Source: Oscillospiraceae bacterium (lineage in GTDB: Bacteria > Bacillota_A > Clostridia > Oscillospirales > Ruminococcaceae). Taken from it: DNA of 17,242 nt. The translations under genes were made by a program, and so were the position numbers. Positions 6,518 through 15,639 of the stretch are shown here, piece after piece (the first letter of the stretch is position 1; every line of letters starts with the position of its first letter). Location of the stretch: the NCBI GenBank assembly GCA_017829075.1, contig JAGAJA010000060.1, forward strand, positions 1 through 17,242, given 5' to 3'. Below the pieces are notes generated by a model. The model ran no database searches and was not told the DNA's origin. It saw only the letters and a program-made list of their open reading frames with translations.

Positions 6518-9500
6518 TCATAGATCATTAATAAAAAATGCCTGATCCTGCCCGAAAGAGTAGAGAACCATTTCAATATTATCGTTGCTGCATTCAGACA
6601 ACAACATCGGAAGAATTTTTCTGTACAGCCTTAGCTGCCTGCTGTACGCGGGAAATTCCGCTTCAAGGCTGCCCTTGCTGTCGCTCTTGTAGTCAACGAC
6701 AACTACTCTGCCGTCCTTGATGAAAAGCATATCCACGCGTCCCTGAAGTATTGTTGTTCCCTCGCAGTTATCGTTTTCAGGGAACAGCTCGGCGGCGGGA
6801 AGCTCCGCAAATATCTCGTATTCCCGCTCGACGCGCTCCGCAGAAAGCATATCTCTGCCGATCCCACTGCAATAGAATGCGGATATCCGGCGCACGAAGT
6901 CCATTTTTTTCTCGCCGGCGCACAACATCTCCTCCGGAGTAAGCCGCTGACGCTCGATCATTTCGTCCACCGCGACCTCCACAGCAGCCTCCATATCCTC
7001 CTCGCTGAAATCCGCCCGGAGTGTTTCCAACGGGAACAGTTCCATAATATGGTGGTAGGTATTTCCCACAATAATGCCGCTCATTCTTAGCTCGCTGACC
7101 TTTTTCGGCTGGAGGAAATCCGGCTTTGTTAGCTTGATATTTCCCGCGATCTTTTGTTCCTCAGAATGTGCAAGCTCTGTTACGCTGAAACGGCTTTGCA
7201 GAGTGGTTTCGTACTCGTGGGAATAGCTCTCTAACAGCATATCCCTGATCTTTTCCGCTGTTTCTTCCTCCGCAGCGCCGTCCTCCGGGAGTTGTACGGC
7301 AATTTCTTCCGGCTCCGGCAGACGTTCAGAAACCCAGTTTATTTTAAGCCCCGGCGTGTCCAGATATTCTGGGATCGCCGTGTCGGATATGTCGCTGCGA
7401 TACCGCAGCATTGAGCTTAAAATCCACTTTATATGTGAATTTCCGGACAGCGCAAATTCCGGGGTGAAGCTGTCGGTACAGCATTCTGCGGCGTTTTTCT
7501 CCGAGCACTGACCTATCATGATGAGCTTTTCCTCTGCTCTTGTCATAGCCACATACAGCAGACGAAGTTCATCTCCAAGCTGTGCGCGATTTACTGAAGC
7601 CTTTGCGCCGTTGTAGCTTAATGTCGTTGTGCGCAGCCGCTGATTTATCAGAGTATTTTTTAGCCCAATGCCGGTTTTCCGGTCAATGATAATGCTTGAG
7701 GCTCTTTCGTCATGAAGCGCAGTCCCAAGACCTCCGAGTATGACGATCTTCCATTGAAGACCCTTTGACGCATGGAACGTCAGTATCTGAACCGCGTCCG
7801 CAGCCTCCTGCGGAACTACCGCTTCCTCAAGACCGCCGGAGTTTTCACGCACTGCGTCGGTATAGCGCAGGAAGTCGTTCAGCGTTCCGCCGCCTCCTGC
7901 CTCGAAATCTGCCGTGTATTTCAGCAGAAGCCGGATATTTGCAAGCTTCCTGTCACCGCGTTCGTAAGTGGAGATCACCGAAAAGAAGTCAGTATCATCG
8001 TATATCCGGCGTATAAGCCGTTCCACCGAGTTGTTCGCGGCAAATCTCCGGAACTCGCTGAAATGCTGCATGAACCTGCTGCATTTTTCGTCCGGAATGC
8101 GTTCCGCACCTTTTGCTTTAAGCTGAGAAAGCGCCTCTAAAGCGCCTGCGGAATGCTCCGGCTGAGCAAGTTCGCTTTCTGCCGCCGCAGAAATACAGCA
8201 GAAAAGCGACTGCGCCGCAAAGCTGTCGTAAACCGGTTTTAAATCTGTGCCTATATCGTTGATTTGCTCAACGTCATACCCAAGTATTCCAAGCCGAGCC
8301 AGCGATATTTCCTCCGCAGTCATACCATAAAGCGGCGACATGAGCACCGAGAGAAGTTCCTCGTCAAGCTGCGGATTGTCTATGACCTTTAGATAGCTGA
8401 GTATCAGATTTATTTCATCAGCGGACAGGTAGTTGCCGCCGTTTGCCGCGACAGGTATACCAAGCTTTTCCAGCTCCGCCTTGTAGTCAGCAAAGTGACT
8501 TTTGCTTCTGAGAAGTATGGCAAAATCTCCCCATGTGCAGGGTCGGAGTGTTTCTCCGTCCTTTTTTATAGGAAACCGTTCCGCTGCCATTTTCTGGATA
8601 AGCGCTGCTGTAAAACGTGCCTCCGCAACGGGGTTGCTTGCCTCAAGTGCAAGCTCATCTGATTTTTTGCCTGAGTTTTCCGGTTCGGTGTTTATGTCCT
8701 GTTCGTCCTTTGAATTGTTCCTTTCCCTTGCCGGGAAATCCAGCAGGTACATTTCAGACAGATAATCGCTGCCGGATTGTGGGAATTCTGCTCCGGGCGT
8801 AAGCTGATTGTTGTCGGAATAGTCCACCTCGCCGTATTTCTCGGTCATTACCCCATCAAACATGGAATTTACTGTGTTGATGACCTCTTTACGGCTTCGG
8901 AAGTTCCTGTTCAGAGGAAGTTTCACAAAGCCGCTGCCATATGCACAGCACCTTGCCATGATCTCCGGATTTCCTCCGCGGAAAGCGTATATCGACTGCT
9001 TTATATCTCCCACAAAGAACAGATTGCTCTGATCTCTGGAAATCAGCCGGAAAATTTCATATTGCAGGTCGTTGGTGTCCTGAAACTCGTCCAGAATGAT
9101 ACACTGATACCGTTCCGCAAGCGACTGCCGCAGTCCGCAGCTTTCGTCCCGCAGCTTTTCCAGAAGCAGCCTTTCGCAGTCTGCGAAATCCACAACTCCG
9201 GCTTTCCGTTTAAGGGCGGTATATTCTTGCTGAAGCCTGCGCACCAGCATTATCAGCGCCGTTACTGCTTTTTGCTGCGGCGCAAGCTCGTTTTCCAAGA
9301 TGTCGGAGGCATATCCGCAGCCCTCTCGGATATCCGCGCAGTACCGCTGCATTCGCTTGCGAACCGCGTCAACCTCAGCCTTAAGCTGCTTGTAGTCCGG
9401 ATTGTTCCGTGGAATTCCGGAGCGGCTGAATGAACCGAAAGAAAGCTCGCAGAATTCTGAGTTGAACCTGTCAAAATCGCTTATCTTAGGCTCGCAGTTC

Positions 9501-10402
9501 TCCGGGAACGCACGAATAAACGCATTTAAAAGCCGCTCCACCGCTTCTTTATCAACGTCAAAAACCGTCTGAAAACGCTCGCTGAAATCAAGGTCTGCTC
9601 CTGCGCAGAGGTTTTCGTATCGTTCCATGCAGCTTTTCAGCAGGGCGCACTGCCGTTTCAGCTCCTCAATTATCACCGGGAGAAACCGCTTTTCCATTTG
9701 TTCCACGCTGCCGAATACGGTAACGCAGCCGTCCAGCCATTCCTCACTGTCTGCAAGAGATGTGGATTTTAGGTAGATAGCGGTAACAGCCTCCCGCAGC
9801 TTTGCGTCCGTGCTGAATGAAAAGGTCTTGTGCAGAAGCTCTCTTGCGTCGCTGCCGATAGTTTTACGCTCTTTTTTGGCGATTTTTCCTTCAAAACCGG
9901 AATAAACCTCCGGGAAATCCTCCTCAAACTCCGGAGAGTAGAAGTATTCCATAGCGTTGTCAAGAGCCGTCTGCCGCATAATAAGTCCCTTGCTCTCCTC
10001 CACAATGGAGAAATTTACAGGCAGTCCGAACAATTCCGCGTGTTCCTTGAGAATACCGAGGCAGAAAGAGTTTATCGTGCTTATGACCGAGCTGCGGAAT
10101 TTAATAAGCTGCTCCCTTGAAACAGAATCCGCTCCGCTGCTCCGGGAAGCCTTGTCTATCGCGAGGGTCATTCTTGTGCGGAATTCCTCGGCGGCATTTC
10201 TTGTAAAGGTGAGTATCGCGAACTTGTCGCCCGCTACCGGGGGTATGTTTTCCTCGGCATTACCTCTGATGAGATTTACTACTCGTTCGATAAGCAGAGC
10301 GGTCTTTCCGCTGCCCGCCGCTGCCGTAACGCAGGCTGATCTGTCTGACGGGAAGTTTATCGCCGCAAGCTGATCCTCTGTCCATTTCATTTCCTTGCTC
10401 AT
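6518..10402 (-). CDS. addA: ATP-dependent helicase/nuclease AddA
   Basis: AddA is the 3'-5' UvrD-like helicase and nuclease subunit of AddAB, which resects double-strand breaks until Chi and loads RecA. At 1294 residues it is close to the Bacillus protein (about 1230). Motifs in order are Walker A AAAGSGKT (residues 27-34), TFTRNAAEEFR (motif Ia), LDEFQDTN (437-444, motif II), VGDIKQSIYAFRGGNPE (464-480, motif III), LTFHASKGLQWKIV (motif V region) and LLYVAMTRAEEKLIM (motif VI). The C-terminal PD-(D/E)XK nuclease has D1224 and D1237-Y-K1239. All helicase and nuclease residues I can check are intact. The ATG at 10402 follows the addB stop by 21 bases with AGGTGA upstream; a second ATG four codons in is possible but has poorer spacing. 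The downstream propeller gene starts 6 bases after its stop. Confidence 0.97.
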   Translation of the reverse strand: MSKEMKWTEDQLAAINFPSDRSACVTAAAGSGKTALLIERVVNLIRGNAEENIPPVAGDKFAILTFTRNAAEEFRTRMTLAIDKASRSSGADSVSREQLIKFRSSVISTINSFCLGILKEHAELFGLPVNFSIVEESKGLIMRQTALDNAMEYFYSPEFEEDFPEVYSGFEGKIAKKERKTIGSDARELLHKTFSFSTDAKLREAVTAIYLKSTSLADSEEWLDGCVTVFGSVEQMEKRFLPVIIEELKRQCALLKSCMERYENLCAGADLDFSERFQTVFDVDKEAVERLLNAFIRAFPENCEPKISDFDRFNSEFCELSFGSFSRSGIPRNNPDYKQLKAEVDAVRKRMQRYCADIREGCGYASDILENELAPQQKAVTALIMLVRRLQQEYTALKRKAGVVDFADCERLLLEKLRDESCGLRQSLAERYQCIILDEFQDTNDLQYEIFRLISRDQSNLFFVGDIKQSIYAFRGGNPEIMARCCAYGSGFVKLPLNRNFRSRKEVINTVNSMFDGVMTEKYGEVDYSDNNQLTPGAEFPQSGSDYLSEMYLLDFPARERNNSKDEQDINTEPENSGKKSDELALEASNPVAEARFTAALIQKMAAERFPIKKDGETLRPCTWGDFAILLRSKSHFADYKAELEKLGIPVAANGGNYLSADEINLILSYLKVIDNPQLDEELLSVLMSPLYGMTAEEISLARLGILGYDVEQINDIGTDLKPVYDSFAAQSLFCCISAAAESELAQPEHSAGALEALSQLKAKGAERIPDEKCSRFMQHFSEFRRFAANNSVERLIRRIYDDTDFFSVISTYERGDRKLANIRLLLKYTADFEAGGGGTLNDFLRYTDAVRENSGGLEEAVVPQEAADAVQILTFHASKGLQWKIVILGGLGTALHDERASSIIIDRKTGIGLKNTLINQRLRTTTLSYNGAKASVNRAQLGDELRLLYVAMTRAEEKLIMIGQCSEKNAAECCTDSFTPEFALSGNSHIKWILSSMLRYRSDISDTAIPEYLDTPGLKINWVSERLPEPEEIAVQLPEDGAAEEETAEKIRDMLLESYSHEYETTLQSRFSVTELAHSEEQKIAGNIKLTKPDFLQPKKVSELRMSGIIVGNTYHHIMELFPLETLRADFSEEDMEAAVEVAVDEMIERQRLTPEEMLCAGEKKMDFVRRISAFYCSGIGRDMLSAERVEREYEIFAELPAAELFPENDNCEGTTILQGRVDMLFIKDGRVVVVDYKSDSKGSLEAEFPAYSRQLRLYRKILPMLLSECSNDNIEMVLYSFGQDQAFFINDL

Positions 10403-10423
10403 ATCTGTGATTTCACCTGCCTT

Positions 10424-13400
10424 TTACGAACCGCTCGAACTGCGTTTCGTGCTGCGCTTTTTGGGCTTTTCATCTGTGATCTCTGACTGCTCCGGAGCCT
10501 CTCCGACCGCTCCGAGCTTTCTTTCGGTTACGCTTTCGTCAACGATAACTCCGTATCTGTCCTGATTTCCGCACACATTTTTATATCGGCAGTAGGTGCA
10601 GGATTTCTGCTGACCGGACTTTCCTTCCTCCGTATAAACGGTTGGAACTGCCTGCACATCGCCGCCGTATAGCCGCCGTATTACTTCCTTTGTCTGGGAA
10701 AGTATCTCTTCCCGCAGCTTTCTGAACTGCTCCGGAGTTGGCTGTGCGTCCTCTTTCGGCAGCAGCTTTTTGGAGTTTATCTTATCGCCGGGGGTGAGAA
10801 TTGCCCTTGCGTAGCCCTCGGCAAACTGCTGCATCTCATTCTGGGTTTCCTTGTCAAGAACGCACATTCCGCTTGGGTAATGCCCGTTTGTAAGCAGGCT
10901 GAGAAGCCCTGCGGGGCTTGAAGAAGCGTCCGTCATTTTCGCCGTGAGATAGCTGACCCCGCCGGGAGTGACATTCGGATTTGCGTCACACAAAGCGATC
11001 AGATAGATCAGCATTTGCGTATTGACACCATACAGCGCATTTGAAAGCTTGAATGCGTGACCGCCTGTTTTATAGTCCACGATACGAAGATAGTCGTTTC
11101 CACCCTCGCTGTGGAACATATCCGCCCGGTCTACTATCCCGGTTATGGCAATCGTCAGTTCATCGCTGATTTTCAGCCTGAGCGGGGGAATATTCAGCGA
11201 TTTCGCCGACAGGGGCAGTACATCAGGCTCATCATCGGTGTATGAGGTTTCCTGCTGTTTATCCTCCATAAGGTCGAAAAGCGTCTGCTGCTCGCCGGTG
11301 GTTTCCTCAAGAAGCTGCGGCAGAGGCGCGGAATTGTTGTCTTTCAGTCGTAATTCAAACAGAACAGGACGGTATTTCCTGCTCTTGAACTCATTCTGGA
11401 GCAGATTTAAAAGGTCGGTGCAGCTCAGAGCAAGCCCATTGTACATATAGTTGAAGGAGCGGCTTCGATAGGCGCTGCCGCCGAGGTTGTTGTCTGCATA
11501 TTCCTGCAAATACTTATTGGATATATCAAGAAGCTGCTCGCGGGTGAGCGCGAAGAATTTCTTCATCTTTGTGCAGTATTCAGATAGTGTCTTTTCAAGA
11601 ACATAATGCACCGCATTTCCGACCTCGGAATTAGCGCTGTTCAGCGACCGCCGCTCCTTTATTTTCAGTCCGTTCTTGCAGAAATACTCGAACCGGCATT
11701 TGTTCAGTCCCTCCAGCCGAGTCGCGGATATCTGCTTTGTCCGGAAAAGCCGGGCGGCGGTGTCCGGAGTGAGCCTGTGGCGGTAAGCAGACGGACGTTC
11801 TGTTACAAGTTTTTTCAGCTTCTCGGCATATTCTCCGTCCCCGGAAAGCTCAAGCGCCCTTTGAAGTGTGCTTCTCCTTGCGGTATCTTTAGTTCCGAAA
11901 AGTGAAGCGTATCGGGAGCGCAGCGCAGTTTTCGTCCGGCAGTAGAAGCTGTCCCCGAATTGGTTCAGATCCCCGGCGTATTCCTCATGGAGATCTCCGA
12001 AAATACCCAGCAGCCCGGTCACGGCTTCTGATGGCGACAGGGAAGAGCAGGCGGTATTCAAAAGCGGATAGGTAAGGTACAGGCGCTGCGTTGGGAGCGT
12101 CATTGCCCTGTACGCCTGATATCTGCTGAAATGGTACATTTCCTCCTGCTTCATTGCTATTTTTAGATCGCCGTCGCTCAGAAGCTCAGCCTCATATTCC
12201 GAAAACAGCCCGAAGCTGGAGCTTTCGTCCGGGAATTTTCCGTAGCAGGCTCCGGCGATAAACGCAGCCTTTATTCCCTCGGCGCGGGTGCGCCCGGTGT
12301 CGCCGACAAGTACGCTGTCGGTGAGCTGCGGCGGCTTTGCAAGGGTTGTTTCGGCGCATATATCCCGGAAAAGCGAGTAGTATTCGCCGGGAGTGATCTC
12401 CACTTCGTTCAGCGCCGAATGTATCGCCTCAAAGATCTGAACCAGAATATCCCAGAGAGTGGAGCAGCTTTCATCGGCAGAAAGCACAGCCTTCTCGATT
12501 CCCGCCTCCTCAAACAGGAAACGGCAAATCCGCTCGGTGAGCCAAGAACCGGTGCAGCCTCCGTCCTTTACGGCGGTTTTTATCTCATTGCGAAGCTCCA
12601 AAACCGGGACAGCAGCGCATACTCTCACTCTTTCGGCGCAGACCGCCTGAGCGCTGTCGTCACTGCTCATATTATCGGTTACGAACGGCTCTTCAAACTG
12701 ATTTCCCTTTAGCTGCCAGCGGAAAATATATCCGTCAAAGCAGTCTATTTCCGCAAAGGAAAGCGCCCGGAATGACTGCTTTTTCACTCCGGTATCAGAT
12801 TTCACCCTGAGAAAGCTGTTTCTGACGTAGCTCAGAATATTCTGCTCGGACGGGTCATCAAGCGCTTTAAGCAGCGAAAGAACCAGATTTGTCAGCGGCG
12901 CGTTAAGAATTACCTCCGGAATGTCGCAGAACATCGGTATCTCATACTTTGCGAATGCGCTTTCAGCGGGGGATCTGTATTCTCCGGTGTCAGAGCAGAG
13001 AACGGCAATCTCGTTGTACCGCAGACCCTCCTCGCTCACCAGACGCTTTATTTCCGCCGCTATAAAGTCCATTTCGCCGTAAACATCGTCTGCCTTGATG
13101 ATACGCACAATGCTCATGTCGCTTGTTACGTCTGTGGAATTGCCGTAAATAAGCTCGGAAGCCCTGACTATACCCTCAGCCATACCCCGCGAGTTTTCGC
13201 AGATCGGTTCGGGAATACCCTCGCCGCCGGAAAGCCTGTCGATATCTGCCAGAACAGTACGGAAAAAATCGCGCCTGTCATTTTTATCGCAAACGAAAGA
13301 AAAGCAGGCGAGATCAGCCTTTTCTGCGGCGGTTTTCATCAGCATGAGCTGACTTCCGGAAAAGGAGTTAAATCCGTCAACAAAAACATTTTGTCCCTTG

Positions 13401-13990
13401 AAGTAGGAATGACGGTAAGCAAGATCAGCCGCGCGCATGGTGATATCCAGCTTGTCAGTGTAGCTCTGGGACAGCATCTGGTCGTATTCAAGATAGAGTG
13501 CATAGATATCCCGGAGCTTTGCCAAAAGCGCGGGATTTTCAACGGCGCATTCCTCTGAGTTGATCTTTTTTCCTAGCGTTTCGCAGTCAATGCCTGCGGT
13601 TTTGAACAGGGAAACAGTTTTAACCATTCGTGAGGCGAAGCCCGGTTTTCTGGATACTCTTCCCAGCGTAGAAAGCTCCACATCACGCTTTCTTACCGCG
13701 CGGTACATTATCACGCTTTTGGTGATGTCGTCTGCCGGCGGCTTTTCAACGCTGTATTTCTTCACGATCTCGTCTGAGATACGGGCGATAGTTCTCACAT
13801 GGATCTGCTGAAACATCGGAATTATACCGTTGTTAGAGCATTTGCGGAAAAGCGCCTTTTCTGTTTCAAACACGAACTGATCAGGAACGATGACCGTTGC
13901 GGTTTTCCCGTCCTTTATCGTCTGCATTATCCGTTCATAAAGCATTCCGGTGACGTCCGCGCAGGCTCTTCCGGTGATAAAATCTGTCAT
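10424..13990 (-). CDS. addB: ATP-dependent helicase/deoxyribonuclease AddB
   Basis: AddB is the partner of AddA: an inactivated helicase scaffold that recognises Chi and carries a second nuclease. The 1188 residues match the usual length. The nuclease is intact: G951-I-V-D954 and D972-Y-K974-T, with H795 in AVHYVLE. The four iron-sulphur cysteines fit the family spacing: C765 in LNKCRFEYF, and C1131, C1134, C1140 in CTYCRYKNVC. The N-terminal nucleotide-binding loop is degraded: where GRxGxGK(S/T) is usual, residues 7-14 read GRACADVT, lacking the lysine and two glycines. The rest of the N-terminus (TVIVPDQFVFETEKALF) is normal. The tail ends in a basic KKRSTKRSS stretch. Its ATG overlaps the stop of the upstream HAD fusion gene (ATGA), with AAAGGA inside that gene, so the two are translationally coupled. 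Confidence 0.95.
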   Translation of the reverse strand: MTDFITGRACADVTGMLYERIMQTIKDGKTATVIVPDQFVFETEKALFRKCSNNGIIPMFQQIHVRTIARISDEIVKKYSVEKPPADDITKSVIMYRAVRKRDVELSTLGRVSRKPGFASRMVKTVSLFKTAGIDCETLGKKINSEECAVENPALLAKLRDIYALYLEYDQMLSQSYTDKLDITMRAADLAYRHSYFKGQNVFVDGFNSFSGSQLMLMKTAAEKADLACFSFVCDKNDRRDFFRTVLADIDRLSGGEGIPEPICENSRGMAEGIVRASELIYGNSTDVTSDMSIVRIIKADDVYGEMDFIAAEIKRLVSEEGLRYNEIAVLCSDTGEYRSPAESAFAKYEIPMFCDIPEVILNAPLTNLVLSLLKALDDPSEQNILSYVRNSFLRVKSDTGVKKQSFRALSFAEIDCFDGYIFRWQLKGNQFEEPFVTDNMSSDDSAQAVCAERVRVCAAVPVLELRNEIKTAVKDGGCTGSWLTERICRFLFEEAGIEKAVLSADESCSTLWDILVQIFEAIHSALNEVEITPGEYYSLFRDICAETTLAKPPQLTDSVLVGDTGRTRAEGIKAAFIAGACYGKFPDESSSFGLFSEYEAELLSDGDLKIAMKQEEMYHFSRYQAYRAMTLPTQRLYLTYPLLNTACSSLSPSEAVTGLLGIFGDLHEEYAGDLNQFGDSFYCRTKTALRSRYASLFGTKDTARRSTLQRALELSGDGEYAEKLKKLVTERPSAYRHRLTPDTAARLFRTKQISATRLEGLNKCRFEYFCKNGLKIKERRSLNSANSEVGNAVHYVLEKTLSEYCTKMKKFFALTREQLLDISNKYLQEYADNNLGGSAYRSRSFNYMYNGLALSCTDLLNLLQNEFKSRKYRPVLFELRLKDNNSAPLPQLLEETTGEQQTLFDLMEDKQQETSYTDDEPDVLPLSAKSLNIPPLRLKISDELTIAITGIVDRADMFHSEGGNDYLRIVDYKTGGHAFKLSNALYGVNTQMLIYLIALCDANPNVTPGGVSYLTAKMTDASSSPAGLLSLLTNGHYPSGMCVLDKETQNEMQQFAEGYARAILTPGDKINSKKLLPKEDAQPTPEQFRKLREEILSQTKEVIRRLYGGDVQAVPTVYTEEGKSGQQKSCTYCRYKNVCGNQDRYGVIVDESVTERKLGAVGEAPEQSEITDEKPKKRSTKRSSSGS

Positions 13991-15612
13991 TTCAATTCCT
14001 TTCCGCTGACTGAATAAACAAAGCTGCGTCCCTGCATATCTACTTTCTCAATAAGACCCGCTTCACGGAGTATCTCCAGCCGCAGCGAGGAGTACGGCTC
14101 CTTTGCGATACGGCAGAAATCCTTTTTGGTGAAGCGCTCCGGAAGTCCATCCGGCAGGAATACCCGCAGCCCCTCCGGAAGCCTGAGCGTAGTTTCCTCC
14201 AGAAGTTCCAGCGGGATCTTCTGGATATCAATTCTTTTGCGCACTGAGCGGCTTCGCATATCCGGGATTTTTTCGCTCTGACAGCATACTCTCTTTTCGA
14301 TTTTCAGCTTCGCGAGAATTATTGTTATCTTTGGATTTGAGAGAAAGTCCCTTATCGAATAAAGCTCCTCATAGATCTTCTGACGTGGGTTAACCCTGCG
14401 GAACTGAGATTCCTGCAACACTTCGCCGGTTTGCGCGTTGATGTAGACATTCCGGGTCATCGCCTCCACCGGGTGCACAATCGTTACCCGTGCCGCTTCG
14501 GTGAATGCCGCCAGTTTTTCCCGGAGAAGATGCAGCTTTCTGGTCTGTATCTCGAAAATTCCGTTCTCATTCACCGCGTCCGCAAAGAATTTCCCAATGC
14601 GTATTTCCTGATCCTCTGCGAACGGAGCGTAGTAATTTTTCAGCACCGCATGAATAAGCTTTTCGTTTTGCGTTCCCACGGAGCCGTGCATACCTCGAAT
14701 TCGTACCATCGCCGCGCTGAGCGCCTGTGAAAATCTGTCCTTATCCGTTATGATTTCCGGAATATCCGGCATTTTGGCGGTAATTTCCGGAATTTCCATA
14801 CCGTTTTCTCTGGCAATAAATTCAGCAACCGCGCCGTCATTGCAGCTTCCGATTATTTTATCGGCTTTCTTTTTAAGCCCATCGCAGGCGTTTGAAACTG
14901 CCACACCGACGTCCGCAGCGCGGATCATTGAAAGATCGTTGTTGTTATCTCCGAAGGACACCAGTCTGTCCGCATGAGTAAGTTCCATTACCTGTAACAG
15001 CGCGCTTGCCTTGCTTGCGTTACGGCTGAATATCTCGTACCATATTTCGTCCTTATTGTAGGTGTCCGGCATCATGTTGACCGCAAAGCCGTTTTCCCGG
15101 CTGAAAACCTCGTCCAGTTCCGGATAATCGACCTTTGGGTTGAGAAGCGTGAAATAGAATACAGTCCCCTCAAAAAGCTCGCTGCGGGTCTTTACCGGGC
15201 GAAGTCTTTTATCTCCCTGACGCGTGCTGACGTAGCCGTAAACGTCCCCCAGCCTGTCCTCAAGATAGCTTACTCGTTCTCTGCCGTCAATGTAGGAGTA
15301 CACCAGCGGCGCAAGGTTTTTCCGGTTAAAGAAATCAACCGCGGTATTGAACGCAGAAGCAGAAAATACATTTTCCACAATATGTCTCCCGGTTCTGGGA
15401 TCAATGACAAAAACCCCGTTGAAAGTTACAGCGGGGCAGGAAAGATTCAGCTTTTCGACCAATGGAGAGGCGCTGGAAAAGGAACGTGCTGTGGCATATG
15501 TAAAAAGAACACCCTGCGAAATCAGACTGTTCAGGATCCCGCAGGTGTCGTCAGAAATGCTCTTGTCGGAGCGCAGAAGCGTTCCGTCCAGGTCAGTGGC
15601 ATAAAGGGTCAT
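13987..15612 (-). CDS. Cof-type HAD phosphatase fused to a PD-(D/E)XK-like domain and winged-helix-like tail
   Basis: This 541-residue protein is about twice the length of a normal Cof/HAD-IIB phosphatase. Residues 1-268 are a complete HAD: DLDGT (D7 nucleophile, D9), motif II TYATARS (38-44), K201 and GDNNND (221-226), with a C2B cap between. A linker rich in Pro and Ile (271-290) leads to a second module at about 300-390. It has E317 in a helix (QNEKLIHAVLKNYYAP), then D345 (FADAV), E354-I-Q356-T (FEIQTRKLHLLREKL) and TIVHPV (377-382). This order resembles a PD-(D/E)XK nuclease-like core with an E-x-Q variant. Residues about 460-541 look like a winged helix (RFTKKDFCRIAKEPYSSLRL). It starts from ATG with GGAG at 6 bases, 27 bases after the sugar kinase, and its stop overlaps the addB start. 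HAD identity is firm; the nuclease-like reading is inferred and substrates are unknown. Confidence 0.85.
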   Translation of the reverse strand: MTLYATDLDGTLLRSDKSISDDTCGILNSLISQGVLFTYATARSFSSASPLVEKLNLSCPAVTFNGVFVIDPRTGRHIVENVFSASAFNTAVDFFNRKNLAPLVYSYIDGRERVSYLEDRLGDVYGYVSTRQGDKRLRPVKTRSELFEGTVFYFTLLNPKVDYPELDEVFSRENGFAVNMMPDTYNKDEIWYEIFSRNASKASALLQVMELTHADRLVSFGDNNNDLSMIRAADVGVAVSNACDGLKKKADKIIGSCNDGAVAEFIARENGMEIPEITAKMPDIPEIITDKDRFSQALSAAMVRIRGMHGSVGTQNEKLIHAVLKNYYAPFAEDQEIRIGKFFADAVNENGIFEIQTRKLHLLREKLAAFTEAARVTIVHPVEAMTRNVYINAQTGEVLQESQFRRVNPRQKIYEELYSIRDFLSNPKITIILAKLKIEKRVCCQSEKIPDMRSRSVRKRIDIQKIPLELLEETTLRLPEGLRVFLPDGLPERFTKKDFCRIAKEPYSSLRLEILREAGLIEKVDMQGRSFVYSVSGKELK

Positions 15613-15639
15613 ATATTTCTCCGTTTGCTGGTTTAGTTA

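Noticed and set aside
8777..9433. 218-codon plus-strand open frame inside addA
   Set aside because: It is antisense to conserved AddA helicase motifs, has no good ribosome binding site and resembles no family; a shadow of a long gene.
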